Shown: positions 54,835 to 64,000 of the stretch, piece after piece | How positions within the stretch are numbered: the first letter of the stretch is position 1 | Layout of the letters: each line of letters starts with the position of its first letter | Origin: Lolium rigidum | Lineage: Eukaryota > Streptophyta > Magnoliopsida > Poales > Poaceae | Assembly: GCF_022539505.1 (NCBI RefSeq) | Contig: NC_061508.1 | Span: forward strand, 62,133,754 to 62,197,753 | Reading direction: 5' to 3' | DNA length: 64,000 nucleotides | The notes under the pieces: generated by a model | The model's input: the letters and a program-made list of their open reading frames with translations, nothing else | Databases searched by the model: none | Told to the model about the DNA's origin: nothing | Translations under genes and position numbers: made by a program

Positions 54835-55249
54835 TGTTAGGATTGATCTCTACCGCACCGGAGCCCAACGGCTCTGGCACGGCCCCATGACCTCGTCCGC
54901 GCCCTGATCGGGGGCGCCCAACCGTTGGTTGGTTGGTGGGCCCCTGTCGCCGGCACTATATAGATGGGGGCCAGTGGCACTCGGTACGAGGTAGCCCTGA
55001 GCTGCCACTCGCCCCACCAGACGACCCACCGATTAGGGTTAGTGCAGTGCCGACGGGAAGCTCCGCCGCCACCCCTCTCAACTCGACCTCATGCCGTCGC
55101 CACCATGACCACTCCTTCCGGTTCCTTCTCCCTGGTACGTCGTCTTTCCCTCTCGATCTCTCTCTCACGCAGAACTACATGGACACATTCTTTATAGATA
55201 CAGTACTACCGATGTTGATCTGCTTCTAGTTAATCTCAGAGATCTATCA
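54835..55249 (+). repeat. 5' LTR of Copia B
   Basis: 415 bp, TGTTAGGATTG to GATCTATCA. It carries ATG 55105 in CACCATG context, a ten-codon frame and a GTACGT donor-like site at 55135, parallel to element A. Confidence 0.92.
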
Positions 55250-55250
55250 T

Positions 55251-55263
55251 TGGTATCAGAGCC
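55251..55263 (+). promoter_or_regulatory. Primer-binding site of Copia B
   Basis: TGGTATCAGAGCC, initiator tRNA-Met type, one base after the LTR. Confidence 0.9.
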
Positions 55264-57041
55264 AGTACTAGTTAGTAGATCTTGACTGATCGGTAGAAAC
55301 GAAAGGAAAACCCTAGATCGACCCGCACACCAAACCCAAACCCTTACAGTGATAAAAAAGGGCAAAAAGATTCTTGCCGGCCACGGTTTTTGGGCTTGGC
55401 GGCGAGGAAGAAGAAGGGCAGTGGGGCACAGCGCCGCCACTGCCGGAAGAATACCGGCTACTGCGCGTAACTGCGCTTTTGCCGGCAAAGAGCACCACCA
55501 GGGGCACCGCCTCTGGTCATCTTGACGGCGGTGCGCCCACCCTCGGGTGAACGCACGCACCGGCAAAAGGACCAGGGGGGCGCCGCCGCTCGTTCCCGCC
55601 GTGGACAGCCTCCGGGTTCAGGTGGTGGTGAAAAGAAAAGAAAGAGGGGATTGACCCCGGCCACCTGCTGCGCGCGAGCGCGAGGGGCTGCCTCCCAGCC
55701 GCCAGAAAGTGGCAAAGAAAAGAACAGGGCGGCGCGTGGGCGTCTGCAGGTCAGCGCCGCCGCCAGCCATCGCCGGCCGCTGCAAGCTGGGCAGCGCGCG
55801 GACGAGCAGCAGCTGCTGCTGAGAGAGGACGGAAAAGAAATAGCAAAGGGGGAGGAAATCCGAGCGCCTCGCTCGTCGCCGGCATGCTGCGGCACGCGCG
55901 TGCGAGGAATAGCCGGGCGGCGCCGCCGCCAAAAGAGAGACAGAGAGCCGGTGTGGGGAAAAATGAACTAGGGTTAGGGTTTGGGCCGTTGGCCACCTTT
56001 TTTTTTATCGCGGCCGAAACAGAAGGGGAACCGTCGGATTCGATCCGACGGCCAGGAGCGTGCGGCGCAAGCTCTCCGCGTGGGCGCCGTGTGCGGGCCG
56101 CGTCGGCGCTGTGTGCGGGCCGCGTGGGCTTCGCTGGCCAGGCCGCGGGCGGGCCGAAGGAAGGCCGCGTGGGCGCCGTGTTCTTGGGCCGCGTTGGCAG
56201 GCCGCGTGGGCGCCGTGTCCCTGCGTGCCGCTCGGCCACGTGGGCGCCGCGTCTGCTGCGTGCCACTCAGTGCGAGCGGGCCGCGTGGGCCGCGGGCCGC
56301 GTGAGTATAGTAACAGCAGTATTTACAGTTATGTACCGTTTTATTAATTACAGAGGCATTTTTAGGCAGTTTTGGGTCATTTTTTGGCCAAAATTTTGTC
56401 TAGTTTTTCTGAACAAATAGAACCAACGAAATATTTGTTCAGAAATTAAAAAGTAAAGGAAATGCCTCTGAAAAGTTCAAAAGTTAAAAGTTTAAATCCA
56501 CAGTTTCCGCTGCATATAGTAAAAGAAGCATTTTTGTCAATTTTTTTTCCTGGGCAAATTGAACCAATGAGATATTTGTTTCTGGAAATTAAAAGGTAAC
56601 AAAGATGCTTCTGAAAAGTTTAGAGTTTAAAGTTTGACTTCAAAGTTTCCGCTGCAAATAGTTAATATGCATTTTCAATTTGAAAAATGCAAAAGTGATG
56701 ATTAAAATTTAAAGGGTTGCTTAAAAGTGATTGTTGAAACAATTATGATATGCCATTTTATGACCAACGTTATTGATGGCATGATCATGTTTTGTTGTAA
56801 TAACATGTGCAAAAGTGATAATCAAAGTGATTATTGTGACAATTATGGTTCTGTTATTTTTTAACCAACGTTATTAATGACATGATCATGATTTGTTGCA
56901 ATAAGGTGTGCATTTATCTCTATTTTCTGCCCAACGGTGATATAGATTTAATTGCACAAATAGTTGTATGTTCTAGTTTTGACCAACGTTGAATTATTGC
57001 ATGCAATTGTTGTTATGATTTCATTTCATTGTTGTTTAAAG
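55264..57041 (+). other. Non-coding leader of Copia B
   Basis: The GC-rich first part (to about 56310) contains repeated GGGCCGCGTGGGCGCC-like units. It is followed by AT-rich sequence with AACCAACG words. Long frames here are compositional. It ends at a TTTAAAG acceptor-like site where gag similarity begins (57042). Confidence 0.7.
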
Positions 57042-60032
57042 GAGGGTACTACTTGATAAGTTGCATCAAGGATGTTCCAACCCTCAGAGATGACAACTAC
57101 ACTGAATGAAGAAAGAAGGTCGATTTGTGCTGAGGTGAACTGGGTTCCCACAGCTGGTCTGACCAAAAGATCCAGTCAGAAATGACAAGGATAATGATGC
57201 TGCATGACAGAATAAATGGTGGCTAAGTGCCATTTATAAAGAATAAAATTGAGATCGCTATTGTGGGCTCAATTGCAGAGTGTGCTTCCGTAGGAAAGTA
57301 TCTTGAAAGAATAAAGAACCAGTCAAAGCTATGTGCGACCCAGCTGCTGTAGCAGCTGGTGACAGAAAAGTACACATGGGCAGGAAGGACATAGCAAGTG
57401 TGCCATATGGTGTAATAATGCTTATGTGGGTCTTGTCTGTGTGTAATGTGAGTGAAAAAGTGTTGTCCGCGTTGGACAAAGAACAAAAGAAAAGAAAAGA
57501 ACTGATGAATCGTCGAAATATGGCATTATCGCTTAGGCCATATTTCGAGGGGGGAATAGAAAGAATTTTTAAAAATGGTATGATATTCTTCCTCCATTAG
57601 AATTCTCAGACATACAACAGCGCATCGATTAATTTGTAAAGCAAATTAAAAAGGGTGCAAATCGATACACAGCAACACTAGAAATAATTCACACCGATAT
57701 ATGTGGACCATTTCCGGTGAAAAGTGTGGATGCCTATGATTCGTTCATAACATTCACGGATGATTACTCCCGATATGATTATAATTATCCAATAAAAGAA
57801 AGAACAGAAGCGTTGGATAAATTCAAAATATTCAAAGCTGAAGTTGAAAATCAGCATGATAAAAGAATAAAGATAGTCAGGTCTGATCGTGGAGGGGAGT
57901 ACTACGGTCGACATACTCCATATGGCCAAGTCCCTGGACCTTTTTGCAAGGTTTGTACAGGAGACTGGAATAGTCGCCCAGTACTCGATGCTGGGCGAAC
58001 CTCAGCATAATGGGGTAGCTGAAAGGCGCAACCGTACCCTTATGGATATGGTGCGTAGTATGATGAGCTATTCCACCCTACCATTGGGATTGTGGATTGA
58101 GGCGTTAAAAACCTCTATTCACATTCTAAACAGAGTACCAAGAAAATCGGTGCCCAAAACGCCGTATGAGCTATGGACAGGGAGAGTGCCTTCTCTAAAC
58201 CACCTGAAAGTGTGGGGGAGTCCTGCTGAGGCCAAAGTATTCAATCCAAATATCGCAAAGTTAGATACCAAAACAGTCAGCTGCCATTTTATTGGCTATC
58301 CTGAAAAGTCAAAAGGTTATCGTTTCTAAGAAATACACAAAGTTTGTGGAAACGAGACATGCTGTCTTCTTAGAAGACGAAATGATGAGCGGGAGCATGG
58401 TAGCTCCGAAAATTGATCTTGAGGAGAAGAGGGTGCATGCACCTAATCCGATGACTCAGGAGCCAATTTTTGCGCTACCATGTGCACCTGTACCGACGAT
58501 CCCTGCGATTGTGGTGCAAGCGTCTGTTGTGACTCCACCCATGACAACGATGAGTGAAAGTTCGAAACCTGTACGTCAGGAGCCGAATGAACCATTTGTT
58601 GAGCATGAAAGGGAGCAACAACAGCCACCTCCTGAAAAGTACAAAGCACGAATTGTAGCAAAAGGATTTACACAAATAGAAGGGATAGATTACAATGAGA
58701 CATTTTCTCCGGTCTCATGTAAGGATTCCTTCAGAATCATCATGGCACTAGTTGCACATTTTGATTTAGAGTTGCATCAAATGGATGTAAAGACGGCATT
58801 TCTAAACGGGGATTTAGAAGAAAATGTCTACATGAAACAACCTAAGGGTTTTATCATGGAAGGCAAGGAAGAAATGGGATGCCGCCTAAAGAAATCCATT
58901 TATGGATTAAAGCAAGCCTCCAGACAGTGGTATCTAAAGTTTAATGAAACAATTAAGAGATTTGGATTTAAAGAAAATATTGAGGACAATTGCGTTTATG
59001 CAAAGTTTAAAAGTGGGAAATATATTTTCCTAATCTTGTATGTGGATGATATTCGCTTGCCAGCGGTGATGTTAGTCTACCGCAAGAGACAAAGAAGTTC
59101 TTGTCCTCAAATTTTGATATGAAAGATCTTGGTGAAGCGTCATATGTTTTGGGCATAGAAATTCACCGAGATAGGAACAATGGAGTATTAGGACTATCGC
59201 AAAAGGCTTATTTAGAAAAGATTCTAAGTAAGTATAATATGCATAAGTGCAGTGTCACATCTGCCCCTATAGTCAAGGGCGACAGTTTTGGGAAACATCA
59301 AAGTCCCCAAAATCAATACAAGCTCGATCAAATGAAAGCGGTTCCATATGCTTCGGCTATTGGAAGCCTACAGTATGCACAAGTGTGCACTCGCCCTGAC
59401 TTAGCATTTATCACCGGAGTACTCGGTAGATATCAAGAAAATCCAGGTTTTGAACACTGGAAAATGGTAAAGAAGGCATTGCGTTATGTGAAAGGCACAA
59501 AGAACTACATGCTAACATACAGAAGATCTGATTCTCTAAAAATAAGAGGGTATTCAGATGCAGATTTTGCGGGGGATAAAGATGATAGAAAATCCACATC
59601 TGGATATGTATTCACCCTCGCAGGGGGAGCTATTTCGTGGAGAAGCTCCAAACAGACCATAGTTGCATCATCCACGATGTATGCAGAATTTATAGCATGT
59701 TATGAAGCCACGGGCAGGCATTATGGTTAAAGAAATTTATACCCGACTTGAAAATGGTAGATTGTATTGACAAACCACTAAAGATGTACTGCGGCAATGA
59801 GCCTACAGTATATTATGCTCACAACAACAAGTCGAGTACAGCTACGAAACCGATTGAGGTTAAGTATTATGTTGTGAAACACAAGGTCCAGGATCAAACA
59901 ATAAGTCTCGAGCATATAAAGACAAAAGATATGCTTGCGGATCCGCTAACGAAAGGCTTACCACCCAGCGTGTTCAAGGAGCACGTAGCCGGCATGGGTT
60001 TAAGGGAAAGTCTTACCTATCCTGGATCATAA
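57042..60032 (+). pseudogene. Copia B gag remnant and pol: integrase, RT, RNase H
   Basis: The gag opening ([14 protein letters not shown]) is at about 57063-57108 and stops at once. Integrase blocks lie at 57690-58330 ([69 protein letters not shown]). Near 58632 the sequence jumps directly into RT (EKYKARIVAKGFTQIEGIDY), losing the segment found at about 6480-6800 in A. RT goes on with [31 protein letters not shown] and LYVDDI near 59038. The RNase H part at 59101-59730 is better preserved than in A ([40 protein letters not shown]). The tail ends [12 protein letters not shown] before 60032. Confidence 0.9.
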
Positions 60033-60191
60033 GAGGCCCAAAAGTAAAAGAATTTGTTTCAAAATAGAGAAGTGTATTGTGGCTGTCTGATTCTATCGGC
60101 AATAGAGCTGTGACGATGAAATATTCCCTATGGACTGATCCAAAATGAAACGAATAAAGTGAAAGTATAAAGTTAAAAGAAAAGTTGAGAT

Positions 60192-60203
60192 CAAGGGGGA
60201 GAA
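60192..60203 (+). promoter_or_regulatory. Polypurine tract of Copia B
   Basis: CAAGGGGGAGAA directly before the 3' LTR. Confidence 0.8.
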
Positions 60204-60622
60204 TGTTAGGATTGATCTCTACCGCACCAGAGCCCAAAAGCTCTGGCACGGCCCCTTGACCTCGTCCGCGCCCTGATCGGGGGCGCCCAACCGTTCGTTG
60301 GTTGGTGGGCCCCTGTCGCCTGCACCATATAGAGTGGTGGGGGCCAGTGGCACTCGGTACGAGGTAGCCCTGAGCTGCCACTCGCCCCACCAGACGACCC
60401 ACCGATTAGGGTTAGTGCAGTGCCGACGTGAAGCTCCGCCGCCACCCCTCTCAGCTCGACCTCATGCCGTCGCCACCATGACCACTCCTTCCGGTTCCTT
60501 CTCCCTGGTACGTCGTCTTTCCCTCTCGATCTCTCTCTCACGCAGAACTACATGGACACATTCTTTATAGATACAGTACTACCGATGTTGATCTGCTTCT
60601 AGTTAATCTCAGAGATCTATCA
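60204..60622 (+). repeat. 3' LTR of Copia B
   Basis: 419 bp, same termini as the left LTR. It has a 4-base insertion near the TATA region relative to the left copy. Confidence 0.92.
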
Positions 60623-60627
60623 CTATA

Positions 60628-60905
60628 ATCTATGATTTTGTGTAATTGTCAGGTTTGAAACAACGAAGCATTGTTTCAGACAAGTATAAGCAGGTTGATG
60701 AATCATTCCTAGTACATGCTTGAAGCTTTCAAACTATGAAGCTCTGTTTCAGTACATTAGAAGCTATTTGATGAATCACAAGAAGCTGATATCATTTCGT
60801 AGTTATGTACTGTAATCTATGATTTTATTTTATTTTCATGTTTGAAACAACGAAGCATTTTTTTCAGACAAGTATAATAAGCAGATTGATGAATCATAAG
60901 AAGCT
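60628..60905. repeat. ~185-bp tandem repeat, interrupted by Copia B
   Basis: Unit two (60718-60902) matches unit one, which is split: 54742-54834 plus 60628-60717. Shared landmarks are GTTTCAGTA, AGAAGCTATTT, AATCTATGATTTT, TTTGAAACAACGAAGCATT and AGACAAGTATAA. GAAGC words recur further right, at 61360-61410 and 63330-63500. Confidence 0.75.
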
Positions 60906-61084
60906 AAGATATGCGCCCTCCTTCCAGCTGTGTTATATTCAACTTTCTAAAATTCGCGGTATGGCGATTCTTCATTCTCACCGGTCAGCACCACCGGCCT
61001 AGTTCCACGAGGAAGCCTGAGGACTTTAACTACCATTTCTTTGTTGAACGCTATGCTTGTTTTGTTCCTATTATTTCTATTCAC

Positions 61085-61299
61085 CTAGCTAGCATCAATC
61101 CTTAATATTATCCATTCGAGCAAGCTCTTTGGAGCTGAGAAAGCACAAATATCCAGAAGTACACCCCAGCATCTAGCAATAATGAGTTCTCTCCGAGGAT
61201 CCTTAAGGCCAATCACTATGTCCCTCAAACGAGCCGCTGAGAGATGACTCTTCAGCATACAATCAAGTTCGACATCCTTGGTCATTTTATAGATGTTTG
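61085..61299 (-). pseudogene. Exon-like remnant of a grass gene family, minus strand
   Basis: The minus strand from 61299, directly after a TTTTTGCAG splice acceptor, is open to a TAG at 61085. The peptide has TKDVELDCMLKSHLSAARL, LKDPRRELIIARCWGVLLDI and APKSLLEWIILRID. The pattern (helix, then xxIxxxGFGxLLxI-like, then LxxWLxxxFD-like) resembles the N-terminal domain of a grass-expanded family often found with transposon-associated Ulp1 or plant-mobile-domain proteins. This is a pattern impression without a search. Further exons are not certain, and the neighbouring CACTA element may have split the gene. Confidence 0.4.
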
Positions 61300-61319
61300 C
61301 TGCAAAAATCAGAAGCATA

Positions 61320-61610
61320 TTGATGTGTGAGATTGTAGGAAACTATGAGGAAGCAAAACATTGAGAAGTTATGAAAATGTATAAGAAGTAATATGGAATG
61401 ATGGAAGCCAGAAGCATCAAATTTATTTGTATGAAACATATTAAAATCTATGTAGTAGCATACATATTTTAACTTTGTAAAAAATACAATAATTGCCGTC
61501 AAATTATGTGCAAGTTGTACCCAACTAACATCGTCATCACCTGGAACTGCATTGTAAACACGAAACATGAATATAAATATGACACGTCATATACAAGCAG
61601 TCGATGGAAA
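61320..61610. other. AT-rich spacer, possible intron of the minus-strand remnant
   Basis: No independent feature. A short minus-strand segment around 61500-61560 (YNAVPGDDDVSWVQL) has exon-like character but no clear borders. Confidence 0.3.
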
Positions 61611-63194
61611 CACTACTAGGAAAAGGGCAATCAGTGGCGCACCACTTTTACCCATCAGTGGCGCACTAGTGGTGCGCCACTGCTATCACGCCACTGCTAA
61701 CTTTTAGTAGTGGCGCACTAGTGGTGCGCCATTGCTATTTGGCTTAGCAAATGGCGCACCAGGTAGTGCGCCACTACTAGCTTCATGGTGCGCCACTCCT
61801 AAACGTCTGAGGTGCGCCACTTGGATAGAAAAAAGGTGCGCCACTACTAAAATTTGAAATTTCTAGATCTGGATCCGGATCTGGATCGGGATCTGGATCT
61901 GGCACATTTTGTTTCGAATTTTTTGGCTCGTTATTTTTCTCGTTCTTGTTGCTAGAATTATTTGTGCAATGTTCATTCTCATTTTTCTTAGCCTAGCCGC
62001 CGGTGATGATGGATGAGGGACGTAGGAGAGGTGAAGAGAGGTGAGGAGATGTAGGAGAGGATGAACAAGAGGACGAAGGCCAGAGGTAATGGAGGCTAGA
62101 GGGTCGCCGTAGGGTCGTCGGAGGTCACCATAGTGGAGGAGCTCGCCGGAGGGTCGTCGGAGGTCACCATAGTGGAGGAGTTCGCTGGAAAGTAAGGTCA
62201 CCGGAGCTCGACATAGTGGAGGTGGTCGCCGGAGTGAAAGGAGGAGAGGAGAGGAGGAGGTCGCCGGAGTGAAAGGAGGAGAGGAGAGGATGAGGTCGTC
62301 GGAGTGAAAGGAGGAGAGTAGAGGAGGAGGTCACCGGAGTGAAAGGAGGAGAGGAGAGGAGGAGAGCAGGAGGAGGAGAGGAGAATGAGAGCAGCAGAAT
62401 GTGTGGAGGAGGAGGGAGGAGCTAGGGAGGAGGGGGTAAGTGGCCGGCTCCTCCCATTTTGAAATTCGTGGGCGGGAAGCTTAGCAGTGGCGCACCAAGG
62501 CATGGGTGCGCCACCGCTATTTTTTTCTATTTTTTGCCCAAAATCTAAAACCTGAAAAAAGTCCTGTTTCTGTTTTGAATTTGACGAATCCATTTTTTCT
62601 CCAAACGGCCGTAGGCCGTTGAATTCAAATAGGAAATTTCGCGTAGATCGATTTTGATATAAAAAAGTTTTTCATCGGAGTCGTATGCAACCAGAAATCC
62701 CGTTTTACCGAAAGATGGTGCCATTTTGCATAATATATCAAAATTCATTTTTTTCAATTTTTACTAAACCTAGATGACATATTACATGGGCATTTCAAAG
62801 GATTTAATTTTTTGAATTTTCTATCTATTTCTTTTATTTTTTCCAAACTCGAAAAGGCGAAGTGGTGCCCAAACATGGTGCGCCACTACTAAGTGATTCC
62901 CAAACATGTCCATCCTCCCCTTTACATAGTAATGGCGCACCATTTAGAGGTGCGCCACTGCTACAAAAAATAGCTGTGGCGGACCTCTGCACGGTGCGCC
63001 ATTGCTATGTATAAGGCTGGGTCAAACCCATGGTCAAACTTAGTGGTGGCGCACCGCAGGAGAGGTGCGCCACTACTACATTTTTAATAGTGGCCCACCA
63101 CTTTCCGGTGCGCCACTGCTAAGTAGTAGTGGCGCACCGCCCTCCTGGTGCGCCACTAACACCCATCTTACGGCTAGGCCTTTTCCTATTAGTG
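61611..63194. mobile_element. Small CACTA transposon, 1584 bp, TSD AAA
   Basis: Termini CACTACTAGGAAAAGG and, inverted, CACTAATAGGAAAAGG are flanked by AAA on both sides (61608-61610, 63195-63197). About twenty subterminal copies of GGTGCGCCAC/GTGGCGCACC, in both orientations, fill 61630-61850 and 62860-63160. There is no transposase. The interior has a GGATCTGGATC microrepeat (61865-61900), GTCACCATAGTGGAGGAG repeats (62125-62225) and a ~33-bp GAAAGGAGGAGAGG minisatellite (62226-62370). Frames there are repeat artefacts. Non-autonomous. Confidence 0.93.
62226..62400. repeat. Purine-rich minisatellite inside the small CACTA
   Basis: About four to five units of ~33 bp built on GGAGTGAAAGGAGGAGAGG. 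Strand asymmetry is strong (A/G on plus). Confidence 0.75.
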
Positions 63195-63197
63195 AAA

Positions 63198-63740
63198 CAT
63201 GTAAAAAAATTGATTCAAAAAAAAAAGCTAGTAGAAAGATCATATTACACCATAGATATGTAGGAAATTATGTGACTCAGATATATGACAAACATGGAAA
63301 ATTTGCTAGGTATATGGATCGGGACGAAACTTGGAAGCACTGAAATATAGAAACATGGATCTATTTGTAGAAAGCATGTTATAATCAACGGAGAAGCACT
63401 CAAATTTAAAATATATATTGTACAATGGTTCCCGCCGATTGTTAAAAAAATGTACAAACTTTATCTTGATCAGAGCATACTCCTGGGCACACGAAGCATG
63501 AAGTATTACTTGGAAGTTGGAAACATAAAAATTTCAATTGTTGCCCTGTAAAGATCTATAAACTAGCAGATACACTATATCACCACAGAAGGGAATCACT
63601 AACGGTACTCAACTATTCCTCTGGAAAAAAATGATTCCAAAATTCCATATGGTAGAGAACTGCAAGACCTTACTGTTCATGAGATTCAGAAATTCCATAC
63701 TGCTGTATCTTTTGCCCATTACCTTTTCCCCAGGTCACTT
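63198..63740. other. AT-rich flank with GAAGC words
   Basis: Contains repeated GAAGCA/GGAAGC words like those around Copia B, perhaps continuing the same host repeat or intron. Nothing else is supported. Confidence 0.35.
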
Positions 63741-64000
63741 AGCTATTGAAGGGGCAGAATCGGTGAACTTGAGAGGTGGAAGAAGCCTCCGCCGCTGAGC
63801 TTCGTCGAGATTGATCCGCCTTGAACCTGTACTTCGTTGGCCACCAGTTAATCATGCCGGCATAGCGCCATGGATGCCGCCGGCGAGAAAACAAGCCACG
63901 GCCGCCAGTGCTCGACCTGGATTAGGAAGTGCCGTCGGAGATTGGGGCGAGGGGAGGAGAGGAGGGCGACGGGACTGAGGTTCACACGGCGACTGCGACG
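63741..64000 (-). other. GC-rich block at window end, possible 5' exon on the minus strand
   Basis: On the minus strand this reads like a plant 5' UTR/first exon: CT-rich CCTCCTCTCCTCCCCTCGCC, then CGG-rich sequence and an ATG at about 63872 that stops quickly. A GGAAAAG/GTAATG donor-like site lies near 63725. It could start the gene whose remnant is at 61085-61299, but nothing in between proves it. Confidence 0.3.

Larger units (their letters stand above)
54835..60622 (+). mobile_element. Copia LTR retrotransposon B, full length, TSD CTATA
   Basis: 5788 bp, LTRs at 54835-55249 and 60204-60622, flanked by CTATA (54830-54834, 60623-60627). It has the same organisation as element A: TGTTAGG start, TGGTATCAGAGCC primer site, GC-rich then AT-rich leader, gag remnant lacking the gag C-terminus and protease, integrase, RT, RNase H and a purine tract. 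It also lacks ~320 bp between integrase and RT relative to A. The LTRs differ at about nine bases and one small indel, so it is older than A. Non-autonomous. Confidence 0.95.

Noticed and set aside
61863..62593. Minus-strand frames with Leu/His/Ser repeats inside the small CACTA
   Set aside because: Direct translations of the 18- and 33-bp minisatellites.

Overview
This is a repeat-packed plant nuclear window. The organism is a cool-season grass, most likely of the Triticeae (wheat, Aegilops, barley or rye group). Grounds for this are the dense nested LTR retrotransposons, Athila-lineage Gypsy pol, large non-autonomous Gypsy-like elements with ~1.6-1.7 kb LTRs, CACTA elements with repeated subterminal motifs, and a grass-type receptor-like cytoplasmic kinase with GT-AG introns. 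Two runs of exactly 100 N (16097-16196 and 51232-51331) are scaffold gaps. Family names such as Fatima-, Sabrina- or WHAM-like are impressions from memory and were not searched.

Left part (1-11.5 kb). One host gene is well supported: a 319-residue receptor-like cytoplasmic kinase on the plus strand (exons 2200-2304, 2395-2671, 9112-9340, 9448-9598, 9697-9894). Its second intron carries a 5.7-kb Copia element (A, 3059-8774, TSD GGTTT) in the same orientation, yet splice sites and frame are intact. A frameshifted LINE-type RNase H remnant and a Copia LTR/PBS/gag fragment follow.

Middle left (11.5-28.6 kb). Here lie an Athila-like 3' UTR fragment, a long promoter-bearing LTR, and LTR pieces around the first gap. 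Then comes a minus-strand Gypsy element (E) that encodes gag and protease but no visible pol. E is split by a 5055-bp CACTA element with a 30-bp perfect TIR and by a solo LTR (TSD ACTGC).

Centre (28.6-51.2 kb). An unclassified AGC-rich repeat is split by a complete non-autonomous element C (29932-36652, TSD AAAAG). It is followed by a Gypsy 5' LTR (G), a nine-copy ~106-bp tandem array, a tRNA-related sequence, and a minus-strand Copia (F) with a 362-bp tandem duplication across its LTR end. F is split by element D, related to C. D in turn is broken by H, an oppositely oriented relative whose internal region matches C but whose LTR is of another subfamily.

Right part (51.3-64 kb). An Athila pol fragment (I), a Harbinger-type MITE (TSD TTA), a second Copia of the A group (B, 54835-60622, TSD CTATA) inserted in a ~185-bp tandem repeat, a small CACTA element (61611-63194, TSD AAA), and scattered minus-strand gene-like remnants reach the window end.

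The strongest leads for something not routinely annotated are these: (1) a start codon plus splice donor inside the Copia LTR that joins in frame to gag across a 1.5-kb leader; (2) a covarying hairpin and repeated purine motifs near the polypurine tract of the Gypsy-like elements; (3) a palindrome conserved at the LTR terminus of several subfamilies.
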